64,000 nt of DNA from Teredinibacter waterburyi (GTDB lineage Bacteria; Pseudomonadota; Gammaproteobacteria; Pseudomonadales; Cellvibrionaceae), in assembly GCF_001922985.1 (NCBI RefSeq), contig NZ_MRUH01000019.1, positions 62,001 to 126,000 on the forward strand, given 5' to 3'. Numbering within the stretch: the first letter of the stretch is position 1; each line of letters begins with the position of its first letter. The notes beneath the pieces were generated by a model that did no database searches, was not told the DNA's origin, and saw nothing but the letters and a program-made list of their open reading frames with translations. Positions 47,136 through 57,380 of the stretch are shown piece by piece. A program made the position numbers and the translations under genes.

Positions 47136-49589
47136 TTATAACGGTAGCTTCCAAATATCTCGCGCATATTCTGCAATGGTGCGATCACTAGAAAACTGCG
47201 CGCTAGCGGCAGTGTTCAATATGCTTGATCTCACCCAACGACTACGGTTTTTATAGGCCACATTAACATCCTGCTGCGCGTCTATAAAACTTCTAAAGTC
47301 TGCGGCAACCATCCACTGGTCTTGAGGGTTGCGAACAGTTTGTATAATAGGGTCAAAAATACCTGGTTCAAACATATTAAAGTGACCGCACTCTAACAAC
47401 TGCATGACTCTATTCAAGTCGTGATCTTCGGCGATAATAGCATTTGCATCATGTTGCATTCTGAAGCTGGGGATATCCTCTACCCTCAATCCAAAAAGGA
47501 AAAAGTTGTCGGCACCTACGGCGTCAAGAATTTCAATATTGGCGCCATCGTAGGTACCGATAGTCAGCGCACCGTTCATCATAAATTTCATATTACCTGT
47601 ACCGGAAGCCTCTTTTCCAGCGGTAGAAATTTGCTCCGACAAATCCGTGCCCGGACATATGACTTCCATGGAAGTAACGCGATAATTCGGCAGAAAAGCA
47701 AGCTTGAGCCAAGGCGATACCGTCTCATCCGAATTCACAACAGTGGCAACATTATTAGCAAGCTTTATGATTAACTTTGCCAAGGCATAGCCTGGAGCTG
47801 CCTTGCCACCCAGTAATACCGAGCGCGGCACCAAGCCTTCCGTGTCACCGCGAGTAATTCGATCATATAGGTGTATAACGTGAAGAATATTAAGTAGCTG
47901 TCGCTTGTATTCATGTATGCGCTTAACTTGAACATCAAATAAACTATCAACACTAAAATCAACTCGACACTTATCTTTTACGCGCTCAATTAAAGGCAGC
48001 TTATTGCGCTGCTTTACGTCAAACCAACGCTTTTGAAATTCCGTATCATCGGCGAGTGGACGAAGCTTTTCTAGCTCCGTCAAATCTGTTCGCCAGCCAT
48101 CACCGATCGCTTCATTAAGGAGTGAACCAAGGTTAGGATTGCAGTGCGACAACCAACGACGAGGCGTAACACCATTAGTTTTATTGTTAAATTTGTCCGG
48201 CCAGAGCTCATAAAAATCTTTAAAAAGCCCGGTAGTTAATAGCTGCGAGTGTAGTGCTGCAACACCGTTAACCGAAAAGCTGCCGACGATTGCCAAGTAG
48301 GCCATACGGACATATTGTTCGTCACCCTCTTCGATGATCGACATACGCTGCTGCCGCTGGGTATCGCCAGGCCAGCGATGAGCGACCTCGGCAATAAAGC
48401 GCGCATTAATTTCAAATACAATATCCAACAAGCGCGGCAATAATTCACGAAATAGTCTTACCGGCCACTTCTCGAGAGCTTCGGGCAGAAGTGTATGATT
48501 AGTATATGCCATGGTCCGTGTTGTAATACGCCACGCCTCGTCCCAACCAATGCCGTGGTCATCGATCAGTAAACGCATCAATTCTGCAACAGCCAGTGTC
48601 GGGTGAGTGTCGTTTAGCTGAAAACAATTGAACTGATCAAAATCGTTAAACTCTTCGCCGTTCAACATCACCCAATCAGCTATTACATCTTGCAAACTGG
48701 CTGAGGCAAGAAAATATTGTTGGCGTAGGCGTAGCTCTTTCCCATTCTCACTGGAGTCGTTGGGATAAAGCACCATGGTAATTTGTTCAGCAAGATTTTT
48801 TTCAGCGACAGCATCCGCGTAGTCGCCAGCATTAAACTCTTGCAAATTAAACTCATCGGTAGCGGCCGCTTTCCACAGCCTTAGGGTATTTACTTTGTCA
48901 TTTTTATAGCCGGGAATCGGCATGTCGTAAGGTACAGCTAGAACATCTTGTGTATTAATCCAGCGCGCACATAGCCGACCAGAGTCATTGTTATAGTATT
49001 CTGTTTTTCCGTAAAACCGAACGCGACGGGTATGCCCTGGTCGTTCAATTTCCCAAGGATTACCACCGATGAGCCAGTGATCAGGCTGCTCTACTTGTCG
49101 TCCCTCCTGAAAGCTTTGGTGAAACATACCGTATTCATAGCGAATACCGTATCCAATGACCGGCAAGCCCAGTGTCGCGCAACTATCCATAAAACATGCG
49201 GCTAAGCGACCAAGTCCGCCGTTACCTAAACCCGCATCTTTCTCGTCCGATTCAATCTCTTCCAGCTTGCTGCCAAAATCCGCTAACGCGCCGCGTATAG
49301 ATTCTTCCATATCTAAATTTAAGATGGCATTACTTAAACTTCGCCCTAGCAAAAATTCGAGGGATAAATACATCACCTTGCGTACGTTGTGCCGACTTCC
49401 CCGCAATTTGGTGATACGCCAGCGATCCATCAAGCGATCTCGAATGGTAAGCGCTAATGCGGTCATCATATAGCCATTCATGTCGTCGCTATCGAATCGA
49501 CCGAGAGTAAAGTTGTAGTGTCTATGTAAGTCGGCGGTTACTTGCTCTACGCTATTGCTTAGGATTGGCAGATTCTCTTTATCGTCCAT
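47136..49589 (-). CDS. glgP: Glycogen/maltodextrin phosphorylase
   Basis: An 817-residue GT35 phosphorylase releasing glucose 1-phosphate from alpha-1,4-glucans. MYLSLEFLLGRSL, GLGNGGLGRLAACFMDS, NDTHPTLAVAELMRLL, TNHTLLPEALEKW, VQVKRIHEYKRQLLN and the pyridoxal-phosphate Lys in EASGTGNMKFMMNGAL are all in place. Length matches E. coli GlgP (815). It is the only degradative phosphorylase seen in the cluster and lies 169 nt after glgX. Confidence 0.97.
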   Translation of the reverse strand: MDDKENLPILSNSVEQVTADLHRHYNFTLGRFDSDDMNGYMMTALALTIRDRLMDRWRITKLRGSRHNVRKVMYLSLEFLLGRSLSNAILNLDMEESIRGALADFGSKLEEIESDEKDAGLGNGGLGRLAACFMDSCATLGLPVIGYGIRYEYGMFHQSFQEGRQVEQPDHWLIGGNPWEIERPGHTRRVRFYGKTEYYNNDSGRLCARWINTQDVLAVPYDMPIPGYKNDKVNTLRLWKAAATDEFNLQEFNAGDYADAVAEKNLAEQITMVLYPNDSSENGKELRLRQQYFLASASLQDVIADWVMLNGEEFNDFDQFNCFQLNDTHPTLAVAELMRLLIDDHGIGWDEAWRITTRTMAYTNHTLLPEALEKWPVRLFRELLPRLLDIVFEINARFIAEVAHRWPGDTQRQQRMSIIEEGDEQYVRMAYLAIVGSFSVNGVAALHSQLLTTGLFKDFYELWPDKFNNKTNGVTPRRWLSHCNPNLGSLLNEAIGDGWRTDLTELEKLRPLADDTEFQKRWFDVKQRNKLPLIERVKDKCRVDFSVDSLFDVQVKRIHEYKRQLLNILHVIHLYDRITRGDTEGLVPRSVLLGGKAAPGYALAKLIIKLANNVATVVNSDETVSPWLKLAFLPNYRVTSMEVICPGTDLSEQISTAGKEASGTGNMKFMMNGALTIGTYDGANIEILDAVGADNFFLFGLRVEDIPSFRMQHDANAIIAEDHDLNRVMQLLECGHFNMFEPGIFDPIIQTVRNPQDQWMVAADFRSFIDAQQDVNVAYKNRSRWVRSSILNTAASAQFSSDRTIAEYARDIWKLPL

Positions 49590-49758
49590 ATGTCTACGCC
49601 TTATTGCTTTATTCTTTGCGATCTATTCTTTACCGTTTTGCTCGTCGCGGCTCTAGTAACATAAAAACAACGCACGCCGCGAAAATGCCTTACAGGAATT
49701 CAATAGCAAATTCATTTACCGGTCAGCTAGTTTAGCCAACCAGCATTAGAAATTGTCG

Positions 49759-51966
49759 CTATTGTGAAAAATTTGCAATGAACATCCGTATGGATTTCCC
49801 GTGCAGTTTCACCACGGCATCAGTACTAACATTTGCTTCTCGTGGTTTTCCGTCTGAATAATAGGTATCTAATACGCAGTTCCAACTTGCAGCTAATGGT
49901 GCTTCTGCATCCGTCTTGCTTGCCGTCGGCATAGAAAAGGGAATCGTTTCCATACCTGCGTTAAATAAAATCAGTTTCCGTACCGGTCGGTAGAACTTGT
50001 CCTGCCGCGCACCATCCTCCACTTCCTGTGCGGTAGGGTAATGTTCCAATATCCAACCTAACGATTGCACATATTGCTCGACCCAATGCGAATCACGCAT
50101 TTCTTCACCCGTGGGGTTCAACCAGCGCACCATGCATTTAATGCCGTCGTCAGGCTCATCCGGCTTATGGATGTAACGTAGGGATGTTAATAGCGGATAA
50201 GTACGACGTAACTCTAGTACATATTTGGCGAAGCTTTTAAGCTGCAGCTGCGACTCACTAAGTTGCGGCCAATTTAACCAATTTATTTCGTTATCTTGAC
50301 AATAGGCATTGTTATTCCCACCTTGACTTCGTCCCAACTCATCGCCGGCCAACAACATCGGTGTTCCTTGCGACAAGAACAGTGTGGTCAACAAATTACG
50401 CTGCTGACGTAAACGTAACTCTTCAATTTTAGGATCATCGGTTTCACCTTCAACGCCGTGATTTTCGCTAAAATTGGCATGATGGCCGTCGCGATTTTGT
50501 TCATTATTGGCTTCGTTATGCTTGTCTCGATAACTAACCAAGTCACGCATCGTAAATCCGTCGTGGCTGGTAATAAAATTAATACTAGACGATGGCGCCC
50601 TACCCGAGTGTTCAAATAGGTCGCTAGAACCGTGTAAACGTCGCGCAAATTCTGGCAACACACCGGGTTCACCGCGCCAAAAACGCCGGCAGGTATCACG
50701 AAAGCGATCGTTCCATTCCGACCAGCCGTTGGGGAAACTTCCCAACTGATAGCCGCCAGGGCCGATATCCCACGGCTCTGCAATAAGTTTACAGCGCGCC
50801 AATATCGGGTCTTGCCGAACCGCATCGAAAAAGCCGCTACCACCATCAAAGCCCTGTACTTCACGGCCCATAACCGTAGCTAAATCAAATCGAAAGCCGT
50901 CAACGCCCATAGTATTGGCCCAAAAACGCAGGCTATCCATCACCATCTGGAGGACGCGCGGATGCTTAACATTTAAGGTATTACCACAGCCGGTATCGTT
51001 TGCGTAATAACGTTTATCGTGATTCTGCAGAACGTAGTAGGAGGCATTGTCGATACCTCGAAACGATAAGGTTGGACCAAGGTGGTTCCCTTCCGCCGTA
51101 TGGTTATAGACAACATCTAGAATCACTTCCAAACCCGCTTCGTGAAACGCACTAACCATGCGTTTGAACTCCAGCAGGTCGCCACTGGCAGAGTAGTCTT
51201 GGTGCGGAGCAAAGAAATGAAGAGAGTTATAACCCCAATAGTTGGTGAGATTTTGCTTAACTAAAAAACTTTCATCGATAAAGCCCTGCACCGGCAGTAA
51301 TTCAACGCTGGTGACACCCAGATCTTTTAAATAGGCAATGACATCTGGGTGTCTTAGGCCCGCGTAGGTGCCACGCTCTGGAGCTGGAACCTTTAAATTC
51401 AACTGCGTAAATCCACGTACATGTGTCTCGTAGATCACGGTTTCATGCCACGGAATTTTCGGTTTATTTGCTGATGGCTCTACCTCGTTCGCAGGCAGTG
51501 CTAACGATTCATCCGAAACAACCACCGCTTTTGGAACATCCAGCGCATTATCGATAGCGTCTTTATATAAATCTTCTAATGCATGGCCAGGGCTATAACC
51601 GTAGATTGAGTTCGACCAATGAAAAGCCCCCTCTACTTTTTTCGCATAGGGATCCAATAGCACTTTATTTGGATTAAAACGATGGCCATGGGCCGGATCA
51701 TAAGGTCCGTAAACTCGATAGCCGTATATAACCCCCTCACCCAAACCTTCCACATGTAAGTGCCATACATCATTAGTACAGCCTTCCATTTGTAATCGCG
51801 CTAGCTCGACTCGGCCAAGCTCATCAAAAATACACAGTTCAACTTTCTTAGCATGAGCCGAAAAAAGTGCAAAATTAACGCCACCGGCAACACAAGATGA
51901 GCCCAAAGGATAGGCATCACCGCGCTGTGTTTTGTAGTCCTTGGTATTTTTAAATGGGCGCATCAC
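49759..51966 (-). CDS. glgX: Glycogen debranching enzyme
   Basis: A 735-residue GH13 isoamylase-type debranching enzyme hydrolysing alpha-1,6 branches of limit dextrins. An N-terminal CBM48-like domain (about 15-160) leads into the barrel. The nucleophile lies in GVDGFRFDLATVMG, the acid/base in KLIAEPWDIGPGGYQ, and the third Asp in INFITSHDGFTMRDL; VIYETHVRGFT and LDVVYNHTAEGN are also typical. It starts with GTG at 51966 or ATG at 51963 (AGAGG 6 or 9 nt upstream), only 3 nt after the glgB stop, so translation is probably coupled. Confidence 0.95.
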   Translation of the reverse strand: MMRPFKNTKDYKTQRGDAYPLGSSCVAGGVNFALFSAHAKKVELCIFDELGRVELARLQMEGCTNDVWHLHVEGLGEGVIYGYRVYGPYDPAHGHRFNPNKVLLDPYAKKVEGAFHWSNSIYGYSPGHALEDLYKDAIDNALDVPKAVVVSDESLALPANEVEPSANKPKIPWHETVIYETHVRGFTQLNLKVPAPERGTYAGLRHPDVIAYLKDLGVTSVELLPVQGFIDESFLVKQNLTNYWGYNSLHFFAPHQDYSASGDLLEFKRMVSAFHEAGLEVILDVVYNHTAEGNHLGPTLSFRGIDNASYYVLQNHDKRYYANDTGCGNTLNVKHPRVLQMVMDSLRFWANTMGVDGFRFDLATVMGREVQGFDGGSGFFDAVRQDPILARCKLIAEPWDIGPGGYQLGSFPNGWSEWNDRFRDTCRRFWRGEPGVLPEFARRLHGSSDLFEHSGRAPSSSINFITSHDGFTMRDLVSYRDKHNEANNEQNRDGHHANFSENHGVEGETDDPKIEELRLRQQRNLLTTLFLSQGTPMLLAGDELGRSQGGNNNAYCQDNEINWLNWPQLSESQLQLKSFAKYVLELRRTYPLLTSLRYIHKPDEPDDGIKCMVRWLNPTGEEMRDSHWVEQYVQSLGWILEHYPTAQEVEDGARQDKFYRPVRKLILFNAGMETIPFSMPTASKTDAEAPLAASWNCVLDTYYSDGKPREANVSTDAVVKLHGKSIRMFIANFSQ

Positions 51967-51969
51967 ATA

Positions 51970-54165
51970 CTACCTCTGGAGCTTTAGAACTACCGTCGAA
52001 AGTGGCGGCAAGTTTATAACTATAGACTGCTCGCGATGGTGCCACGCTGTCGCCTCAGTTTGTACGCCGCCAGCATTACCTTTATTGCTACCGCCATATA
52101 TTTCTGCGTCGGTATTAAGTAGCTCTTTGTAATAACCCGACTCGTTTACACCGACACGAAAATGCTCCCGATAAACCGGCGTGAAGTTACTAACCACGAC
52201 TACGGTTTCTTCTTTGTTACGGGATTTACGATTAAACGCAAATACTGAATTGTGGTAGTCATCAGCTTCTATCCATTCAAACCCAAGCCCGTCACAATCC
52301 ACTTCATGCAGCGCTGGCTCAGATATATACAGATGATTTAGATCGCGAATTAACTGTTGTACGCCACGATGCTCCGGCAACTCCAATTGATGCCAAGCTA
52401 TGCTTGAATTGTGATCCCACTCGGCGCCCTGGGCAATTTCACAGCCCATAAATACCAGCTTTTTCCCAGGGTGCGCCCACATAAAAGAATAGTACGTACG
52501 TAGATTCGCAAACTGCTGCCAAGCATCGCCCTGCATCCGCCCAAGTATTGATCGCTTGCCGTGAACAACCTCATCATGGCTTAACGGCAGCACAAAGTTT
52601 TCACTAAATGCGTAGTAAAGGCTAAAGGTCATATCGTGGTGGTGGTACTGACGATGGATAGACTCTTTCGCAATATACTCGAGACTGTCATTCATCCAGC
52701 CCATATTCCACTTAAAGCCAAACCCTAAGCCACCAAAATGCGTCGGCTGCGATACTCCGGGCCACGCGGTAGACTCCTCAGCAACCATCATTGCATCAGG
52801 AAAGTGCTGGTATACCCGAGTATTTACATTGCGGAGAAAATCTATAGCCTCAAGATTTTCGCGTCCACCATAAGCATTTGGAAGCCACTCGCCCTCTTTC
52901 CTGCTGTAGTCCAAATAAAGCATGGATGCGACCGCATCGACTCGCAAACCATCTATATGAAAAACATCTAACCAATAGAGTGCATTTGCCATTAGGTAAT
53001 TGGAGACTTCTTTTCGGCCATAGTTATAAATAAAGGTATTCCAATCGGGGTGGAATCCTTGGCGAGAATCCGCATGCTCATACAGTGGTGTTCCATCGAA
53101 CCTACCCAGTCCGTGCTGATCGGTAGGGAAATGGCCAGGAACCCAGTCAATGAGCACCGCAACGCCCGCTTGGTGGCATTGATCAACAAAATATTTAAAA
53201 TCGTCCGGACTACCAAAACGGCTAGTAGGCGCAAACATACCAATGGGTTGATACCCCCAGGAACCATCGAAAGGAAATTCGCTCACTGGCATCAACTGTA
53301 AATGCGTAAACCCCATGTCTTTTACATAGGGAATAAGTTGTGCGGCTAGTTCACGGTAAGTTAAATAGCGATTATTTTCCTCTGGCACACGACGCCATGA
53401 ACCAAGATGTACTTCATAAATAGAAATCGGACGATCGCGTTTGGTATAGAGATGTCTTTGACCGCCCCACTCTTGATCGCCCCATTGGTAGCGATCGTTA
53501 TTAAAGACACAGGATGCTTGTTCGGGCGGTACTTGCGCAAAAAAGCCGTAGGGGTCGGCTTTATGTGGCAATAGCGATCCATCACCAGCACGCAGCTCGT
53601 ACTTATACTGTGCATTCTCCGCAACACCGGGAATAAAAATCTCCCAGAGACCGCTGGGAACATGCTTACGCATCATATGACGACGGCCGTCCCAAAAATT
53701 AAAATCACCGACAACAGATACTCGGCGAGCATTAGGTGCCCAAACAACAAAGCTACAACCGGCTACACCATCTCGGTCGCACAGATGAGCCCCCATAAAC
53801 GAATAAGCTGATTCGTGTGTGCCCTCACCAAAAAGGTAGAGATCTTGCTCGCCGATACTCGAGCCAAAACGATAAGGGTCTTCGAGAATTTCACAATGTT
53901 CGCCGTAGCAAACACGCAATTTATAATGGGGAATTACGTCAAGCCGAGCCACGTTCGAAAAGAATCCAGTGGTGTGAAGTTTTGTTAGAACTAAAAGCGT
54001 TTTTTCAGCCTTCTGGTCCAAAACTTCTACACTGTCGGCGTTGGGAAGAAAAGCGCGAAAAGCATAATAACCGGGGCTTACTTGATGGCAACCGAGATAG
54101 GCGAAGATGTCTTCGCAATCAGAATCGACTATGGACTGAATGACGTCGTGTGAAAGGGTATCCAT
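51970..54165 (-). CDS. glgB: 1,4-alpha-glucan branching enzyme
   Basis: A 731-residue GH13 branching enzyme. It has two N-terminal CBM48/N-domains (about 1-110 and 125-225). The barrel carries DWVPGHFPTDQHGL, the nucleophile in IDGLRVDAVASMLYLDY, the acid/base Glu in MMVAEESTAWPGVS, and the third carboxylate in LPLSHDEVVHGK. Length matches E. coli GlgB (728). It lies 90 nt downstream of malQ and 3 nt before glgX. Confidence 0.97.
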   Translation of the reverse strand: MDTLSHDVIQSIVDSDCEDIFAYLGCHQVSPGYYAFRAFLPNADSVEVLDQKAEKTLLVLTKLHTTGFFSNVARLDVIPHYKLRVCYGEHCEILEDPYRFGSSIGEQDLYLFGEGTHESAYSFMGAHLCDRDGVAGCSFVVWAPNARRVSVVGDFNFWDGRRHMMRKHVPSGLWEIFIPGVAENAQYKYELRAGDGSLLPHKADPYGFFAQVPPEQASCVFNNDRYQWGDQEWGGQRHLYTKRDRPISIYEVHLGSWRRVPEENNRYLTYRELAAQLIPYVKDMGFTHLQLMPVSEFPFDGSWGYQPIGMFAPTSRFGSPDDFKYFVDQCHQAGVAVLIDWVPGHFPTDQHGLGRFDGTPLYEHADSRQGFHPDWNTFIYNYGRKEVSNYLMANALYWLDVFHIDGLRVDAVASMLYLDYSRKEGEWLPNAYGGRENLEAIDFLRNVNTRVYQHFPDAMMVAEESTAWPGVSQPTHFGGLGFGFKWNMGWMNDSLEYIAKESIHRQYHHHDMTFSLYYAFSENFVLPLSHDEVVHGKRSILGRMQGDAWQQFANLRTYYSFMWAHPGKKLVFMGCEIAQGAEWDHNSSIAWHQLELPEHRGVQQLIRDLNHLYISEPALHEVDCDGLGFEWIEADDYHNSVFAFNRKSRNKEETVVVVSNFTPVYREHFRVGVNESGYYKELLNTDAEIYGGSNKGNAGGVQTEATAWHHREQSIVINLPPLSTVVLKLQR

Positions 54166-54255
54166 CTTAGGATCGTATCTCCAATTTGTTATAACTTAAG
54201 TGTGTAAACCGCAGCGCACATTACGGCCCGCGCATAATTTATAGCGCACCGCCCG

Positions 54256-56475
54256 CTAGCAAAGGTTGCTTCTACGTACGCGGTCAATCAATTGCAATGT
54301 TTCAACCACCTCAGGAGAAGTAAAAATAGTACTGAGTGGTACAGCTATCTTACGCTGCCAATTCGGATATTCCTGATAGGTGCCGGGTACATTTACTGGA
54401 GCCGCCATCAACAGCAAATCCTCGAGTTGAATTACATATAGGCGCGACGAAACGCTCGCGACGCAAACTAAAATTGCGCTTATTAACTGAAAATCTGCGC
54501 CGCGTTCCATATTTCTATCTTGCCACGCGTCGGGTAAGTTACCGAGTTCACTTAGAAGATTAAAAACCATATGCTTTTCATGGCTACGCTGCTCAACCAT
54601 CATTTGATAGTCTACGCCTTCCTCGAAAATATTCAGTCTATCACGCAAGCGTAAATCTGAACCGTCCCACCAACTGCTTAGCGTCGGTACATCGTGATTA
54701 TTGACCATCGCCAATGCGTGGCGATCATAGTTAAAGGGAGATTTAAACGCATCGAAATGCTCCCGCTCAAAGTAAAACACTCTATTAGTGAAGATCTTTG
54801 CCGCGGTAATCGCATCTCTAAACTCTTGCGGTACGACACCCAAGTCCTCTCCGATTATAGTGCATTTATTTAGATGGCTCTCCAAGCATAAAATAGCCAA
54901 CATATCTTCGAATGGATAATAAACGTAGGCGCCCTTATCCGCGGTAGAGCCTGGTGGACACCACCAGAGGCGCATGAGGCTCATGGCATGATCAATTCGC
55001 AATGCCCCGCAAGCGCTCATATTCTCGCGAAGAATCTCGATAAAGTGTGAATAGCCCGTCGCGCGCAGATGCGCTGGGTCCATAGGGGGCAGCCCCCAAT
55101 TTTGGCCCTGCTCCGCGAGTGGATCAGGCGGCGCGCCAACAGATGCTCCTCGGCAGAATTGTAAAGGACGACTTGCGGCCTCAGCGCCACCTCCATCAGC
55201 ACCTACAGCTAAATCACGAACTAAGCCTACCTTCATACCCAGACTTACAGCAAGGGCTTGGCAGGCTCCCAGTTGCAGGTGAGCCATCCATTGGATGTAT
55301 ACGTGAAAAAGTACGGCGTGTTGATTATCCTTCAACGCTGTAATGAAAATATCACTGTCCGCTCCGGCGGCAAGCACCTCAGGGCTAATATCCGCAAGGT
55401 AACGGGCGCCCTGCCAGCGATTATGGACAGCCTCGTAGAGCGCAAATTCCTGCAACGCAATGCCGCTCTTCGCTTGAAACTGCTGTAATTGTTTTGCCCT
55501 AACAGATTCTTGCTGCCACTCCTCCGACAAAAAACGGTCGAACATCAACTCAAAAACCTGATATTTAAGCTGTTTAACGGCTGTGTAGTCGACATTTTCG
55601 GAGTCGCGTACCTGCGCCAACAACTGTATAAATTGCGATGTTTTCAGCTTTTTAGTCACACTTGCCGAATCAGCAAAATCGAGTTCAATAGTTGGATCAA
55701 TATACAACGGATTTATGAAGCGGCGATCTGACGGACTGTAAGGGCTACAATGATTTTGGATGTCTGGCATCAAAGCATGCACGGGGTTTAAACCTATCAG
55801 GTCAACGCCCGCCGCAACACCTAACTCGATAAGCTCTCTCAAGTCACTAAAATCGCCAATCCCCCAATCCTTACTCGTACGCAACGTGTACAACTGAACA
55901 ATAAACCCCCAAAGCTGGTCTGGGCTTGCAACCCAAGCCGGCTGATAAACCGCACTAGGGGCAAGTGCTAGAGTGCAAGATATTCCTGCAATAGCCGGCT
56001 GTATAGGCGCTTCGTTCGTCGCAGGCATTGTTACCCTGACCGCGTAATAACCGAGATCTAAGTTGCCGACTAATATCTGCCGGCGAGAATAGCGAACAGC
56101 TTCGTATTGATAATCACCAACTTCACGCATATCACTGGGCAAGCAAGTCCCTGTGTCAACTAACCTACCTCCGCGATCAAACAATTCCCAAGTCAAAGTT
56201 TGCGATAGGCGCGCCGGATGAAGATTAATATAGAAGCTCGGCACTACACTTTCATGCAACACGCAGGTTTGCAACTCAGGGAAAAAATGCTTCCAAGGCC
56301 CGACATCTAACTCAAACGCCGCATCCGCGATAATCTTAGGCGTCGAAGCATCCAGCCCCATAGCGGCTAGTAATGCGAGCCTATTGCTCAACGGAACCTG
56401 TACGTGTTCGCCCCGATAATTGTTGTAGTCTGCGGCAATGCCGCGCCAATAAAATAACCGATCAAGATCGCTCAT
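54256..56475 (-). CDS. malQ: 4-alpha-glucanotransferase (amylomaltase)
   Basis: A 739-residue GH77 enzyme that transfers maltodextrinyl groups, releasing glucose and rebuilding longer chains for phosphorylase. It contains an N-terminal extension as in E. coli MalQ (about 1-150), RTSKDWGIGDFSDLREL, GLNPVHALMPD, SPYSPSDRRFINPLYID, the nucleophile region in CGALRIDHAMSLMRLWW, the acid/base in CTIIGEDLGVVPQEF, and NNHDVPTLSSWW. It is the first gene of the six-gene glg cluster. Confidence 0.95.
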   Translation of the reverse strand: MSDLDRLFYWRGIAADYNNYRGEHVQVPLSNRLALLAAMGLDASTPKIIADAAFELDVGPWKHFFPELQTCVLHESVVPSFYINLHPARLSQTLTWELFDRGGRLVDTGTCLPSDMREVGDYQYEAVRYSRRQILVGNLDLGYYAVRVTMPATNEAPIQPAIAGISCTLALAPSAVYQPAWVASPDQLWGFIVQLYTLRTSKDWGIGDFSDLRELIELGVAAGVDLIGLNPVHALMPDIQNHCSPYSPSDRRFINPLYIDPTIELDFADSASVTKKLKTSQFIQLLAQVRDSENVDYTAVKQLKYQVFELMFDRFLSEEWQQESVRAKQLQQFQAKSGIALQEFALYEAVHNRWQGARYLADISPEVLAAGADSDIFITALKDNQHAVLFHVYIQWMAHLQLGACQALAVSLGMKVGLVRDLAVGADGGGAEAASRPLQFCRGASVGAPPDPLAEQGQNWGLPPMDPAHLRATGYSHFIEILRENMSACGALRIDHAMSLMRLWWCPPGSTADKGAYVYYPFEDMLAILCLESHLNKCTIIGEDLGVVPQEFRDAITAAKIFTNRVFYFEREHFDAFKSPFNYDRHALAMVNNHDVPTLSSWWDGSDLRLRDRLNIFEEGVDYQMMVEQRSHEKHMVFNLLSELGNLPDAWQDRNMERGADFQLISAILVCVASVSSRLYVIQLEDLLLMAAPVNVPGTYQEYPNWQRKIAVPLSTIFTSPEVVETLQLIDRVRRSNLC

Positions 56476-56904
56476 ATAAAGTCCGTCTCAAAAATTCACA
56501 CGTTAACCGAAGCAACAAGACTGCCAACAAGTACGTATTTTTAACATTGACGTAAAATGACAAGACAAAGCGTACAAAAATTAATTGGCATCGAGATAGA
56601 TGCCCTCTGCGCTATTGGAATAGTAGCAAACTGTGGCTAATCGAGGTGCATACTCAGATCAAACAGAGCCAATAAAATCGGCTGGTATTGACGAGCATCA
56701 CTATTACTGGGCAGTAAACAGCGCATGAAGGTAAAAATGCTGCGGTTTGGGGCGCGGCGGGATATACCGCTGGCCAAACAAAGAAAGGGAGTGGAAAATA
56801 AATAGGCCAAAAATATACGACAAAAAGCCCGCTACGAAAGTAACAGGCTTGTATCTCATAACTAATCTAAACTCTGCAGAGACAGACCCCTGCAGAATTT
56901 AAGC
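56476..56904. other. Intergenic region between malQ and rplQ
   Basis: 429 bp with no supported gene. It should hold the promoter of the glycogen cluster at its left end and the alpha-operon terminator at 56821-56851. A minor inverted repeat, TCTGCAG / CTGCAGA, lies at 56873-56896. Confidence 0.5.
56821..56851 (-). terminator. Terminator of the alpha (rpsM-rplQ) operon
   Basis: AAGCC / GGCTT arms with inner TAC-GAAA-GTA form a hairpin (two mismatches). Read on the minus strand it is followed by a five-T run. It sits about 55 nt past the rplQ stop. Confidence 0.7.
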
Positions 56905-57294
56905 TTACTCGGCGGCGTCTACTACTTCGCCAACCTGCGGGCGATCAACCAACTCGACATAAGCCATAGGCGCTTTATCGCCAGTACGGAGTCCGCACTT
57001 CATAATACGCAAGTAGCCACCTGGGCGGCCTTCGTAGCGTGGGCCAAGCTCGTTGAAAAGCTTTCCTACACTAGCTTTACTGCGTAAACGATCAAACGCC
57101 AAACGACGATTTGCCACTGAATCAACCTTCGACAAAGTAATCAGAGGCTCCGCAAACCGGCGCAGCTCTTTTGCCTTTGGCAAGGTCGTTTTGATCAACT
57201 CGTGCTCTACCAATGAAGACACCATATTGCGAAACATGGCCTTACGGTGAGAACTATTTCTATTTAACTGACGTCCACTTTGACGATGACGCAT
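56905..57294 (-). CDS. rplQ: 50S ribosomal protein L17
   Basis: A 129-residue L17 ([20 protein letters not shown], then [20 protein letters not shown] and [20 protein letters not shown]). Last gene of the alpha operon, 86 nt after rpoA. Confidence 0.98.
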   Translation of the reverse strand: MRHRQSGRQLNRNSSHRKAMFRNMVSSLVEHELIKTTLPKAKELRRFAEPLITLSKVDSVANRRLAFDRLRSKASVGKLFNELGPRYEGRPGGYLRIMKCGLRTGDKAPMAYVELVDRPQVGEVVDAAE

Positions 57295-57380
57295 GACTCA
57301 AACCCTTTAACCGATTGCTATCTCAGCAAACTTTTCTTCAGTGATACCCTGCTAAAAAACGCTCCGGGTACCGCGATAAT

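Noticed and set aside
50388-50864. 158-codon alternative frame inside glgX
   Set aside because: Same strand but different frame from glgX, whose catalytic motifs run through the region; no independent start signal.
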